Shown: positions 32,799 through 33,689 of the stretch, piece by piece
Position numbering within the stretch: position 1 is the stretch's first letter
How the letters are laid out: each line of letters starts with the position of its first letter
NCBI GenBank assembly: GCA_021464525.1
Contig: JADRCO010000443.1
Location: forward strand, 1-33,689
Direction of reading: 5' to 3'
DNA: 33,689 nt
Origin: Rhizophagus sp. LPA8_4_AMF
Taxonomy: Eukaryota > Glomeromycota > Glomeromycetes > Glomerales > Glomeraceae
Translations under genes and position numbers: made by a program
The notes under the pieces: generated by a model
What the model saw: the letters and a program-made list of their open reading frames with translations, nothing else
The model's database searches: none
Told to the model about the DNA's origin: nothing

Positions 32799-33199
32799 TT
32801 AATTCGAAACATCCGAACTGCCTAAATAGGAATTAATTGATAAATTAAATATACAGTACATGGGACTTTTCTGTAATTTTGAATTATAATGAGAAGGATT
32901 TTTAAAAATGGAATGTATTATTTTATTATATTTATTGCCATCATTTGTACAGTTATTTTCAAAAAAGCGTTTTAATGGTAAATTAAATTTATCTAACAAG
33001 TCCTAATTCTCATATGAATTTAAATAAATAATAAAAAAATTTTTTATTTAATATTGATAGAATATCTCAAATATCATTCTGTATGCAAAACTTCATAAAA
33101 ATACTACCGTTTAGTATTCAAATATAGGTCACTACTGCAATAGCTTCGCTACTACAGTAAATGAAAACATAAAGATATCATACGTTGAAACTAATACCA
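32799..33199. other. Intergenic region
   Basis: AT-rich with no supported gene. A small imperfect hairpin lies near 33133-33159 (TACTGCAATAGC / GCTACTACAGTA). Confidence 0.45.
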
Positions 33200-33590
33200 C
33201 ATGAACCAAATTCATATCCCGTATTATAGCTCCATATAGATGGTTAAATTTATTGTGAATACCTTCAACGCCCTTTCTATTAATGCGCAAAATGTGTAAA
33301 ATGTCTATAATAGAATTATGTTTTTTGTATTCAAGAGTGAATTAAATAAGGGTTAATTAAATAAACTATAAAATACTGCCTCAAATATATACTGGAAATA
33401 TTTCATAAGAATTAACTATCCACCAAAATAATTTTTTTCTAGGAAATTATAAAATCTAATTAAAGAAACAAATTTGTAAAGAATGTTTTGTTTAATTCGT
33501 ACTAGAACAATCCTATCCTAACACAATTTGTAAATTAACAAAAAACAACTTGTAGAATTCATTTGTAAAAATTGTTTGATAACTATTAAT
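33200..33590 (-). pseudogene. Heavily decayed BTB-BACK-TLDc relic
   Basis: The minus strand near 33445-33490 reads ILYKFVSLIRFYNF, which matches ILYKFIPLIRFYEI of the intact genes, and base identity with the gene at 12125 is high there (AAAATCTAATTAAAG, AAATTTGTAAAGAAT). Near 33225-33250 it reads KFNHLYGA, like KFNLLYRAS at the TLDc start. Near 33510-33585 the spacing matches the BACK region of the gene at 12125. The order is conserved but frames are lost and segments are missing. It is the oldest copy in the window. Confidence 0.65.
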
Positions 33591-33591
33591 A

Positions 33592-33689
33592 CAGTTCACC
33601 CTCGCTATAGTGAACCTCATGGGCTGGAAATTAGAATTCACTATAGTAAGGGAATTCACTAACCACGTATAGTGAAGAAAGATGAAATT
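33592..33689 (+). mobile_element. End of a pogo/Tigger-like (Tc1/mariner superfamily) DNA transposon
   Basis: TA (33590-33591) is followed by CAGTTCACCCTCGCTATAGTGAACC, a form close to the CAG...CTCG(A/C)TATA ends known for pogo/Tigger elements. The word TTCACTATA or its complement recurs at about 33606-33614, 33644-33652 and 33669-33676, like repeated transposase binding sites. The element runs off the window, so length and transposase are unknown. It lies in, or right beside, the BTB-TLDc relic. Confidence 0.6.

Noticed and set aside
1-33689. CRISPR arrays, rRNA genes, intact tRNAs or virus-derived elements
   Set aside because: None was seen; repeats here are short inverted-repeat elements or gene duplicates.

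Overview
The window is very AT-rich eukaryotic DNA with short GT-AG introns (about 70-170 nt, with one of 463 nt) and large tandem-like expansions of BTB-BACK-TLDc genes. It also holds SAM and PD-(D/E)XK nuclease genes and F-box remnants. This mix fits a Glomeromycotina (arbuscular mycorrhizal) fungus, most like Rhizophagus. That assignment rests on recognising the families and the base composition, not on a search.

Layout. Eight BTB-BACK-TLDc genes lie at 782-2175 (+), 3773-5262 (-), 9623-10983 (-), 12125-13604 (-), 21457-22903 (-), 23626-25123 (+), 26398-27842 (-) and 31073-32528 (-). A ninth copy at 19185-20767 (+) is a clear pseudogene. A tenth is a faint relic at about 33200-33590 (-). 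A detached C-terminal tail sits at 26318-26376 (-). Seven of the eight genes carry one intron at exactly the same place, phase 2 inside the Arg/Lys codon just before the (F/Y)IY(S/C/T)G motif. The copy at 782 lacks that intron precisely. Two copies (782 and 23626) have one single-base frame change each, both in a run of A.

Two genes for a PD-(D/E)XK nuclease-like protein interrupt the array. The one at 6189-7690 (-) is SAM + coiled coil + nuclease in three exons with all frames open. The one at 16517-18386 (+) has a different N-terminal module and one frame break near the nuclease core. A decayed F-box/LRR-type gene lies at 28546-29238 (+), with its tail duplicated further on.

The copies form subfamilies. 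Those at 3773, 19185 and 23626 start MSSKFL. Those at 21457, 26398 and 31073 start M(S/T)FEY and share a 17-bp upstream motif, TGTGAAACGTTGATCAA. Short non-autonomous DNA elements with inverted ends lie between genes (about 1-116, 25548-25616, 25871-26079, 29352-29593, 32638-32796). The right edge enters a pogo/Tigger-like transposon end at 33592.

How the genes may work together (inference): BTB-BACK proteins commonly act as Cullin-3 substrate adaptors, and TLDc domains are linked to oxidative-stress resistance and V-ATPase control. The cluster looks like a birth-and-death array of diversifying adaptors, interleaved with nuclease genes built from swapped modules. No virus, rRNA, intact tRNA or CRISPR array was seen.
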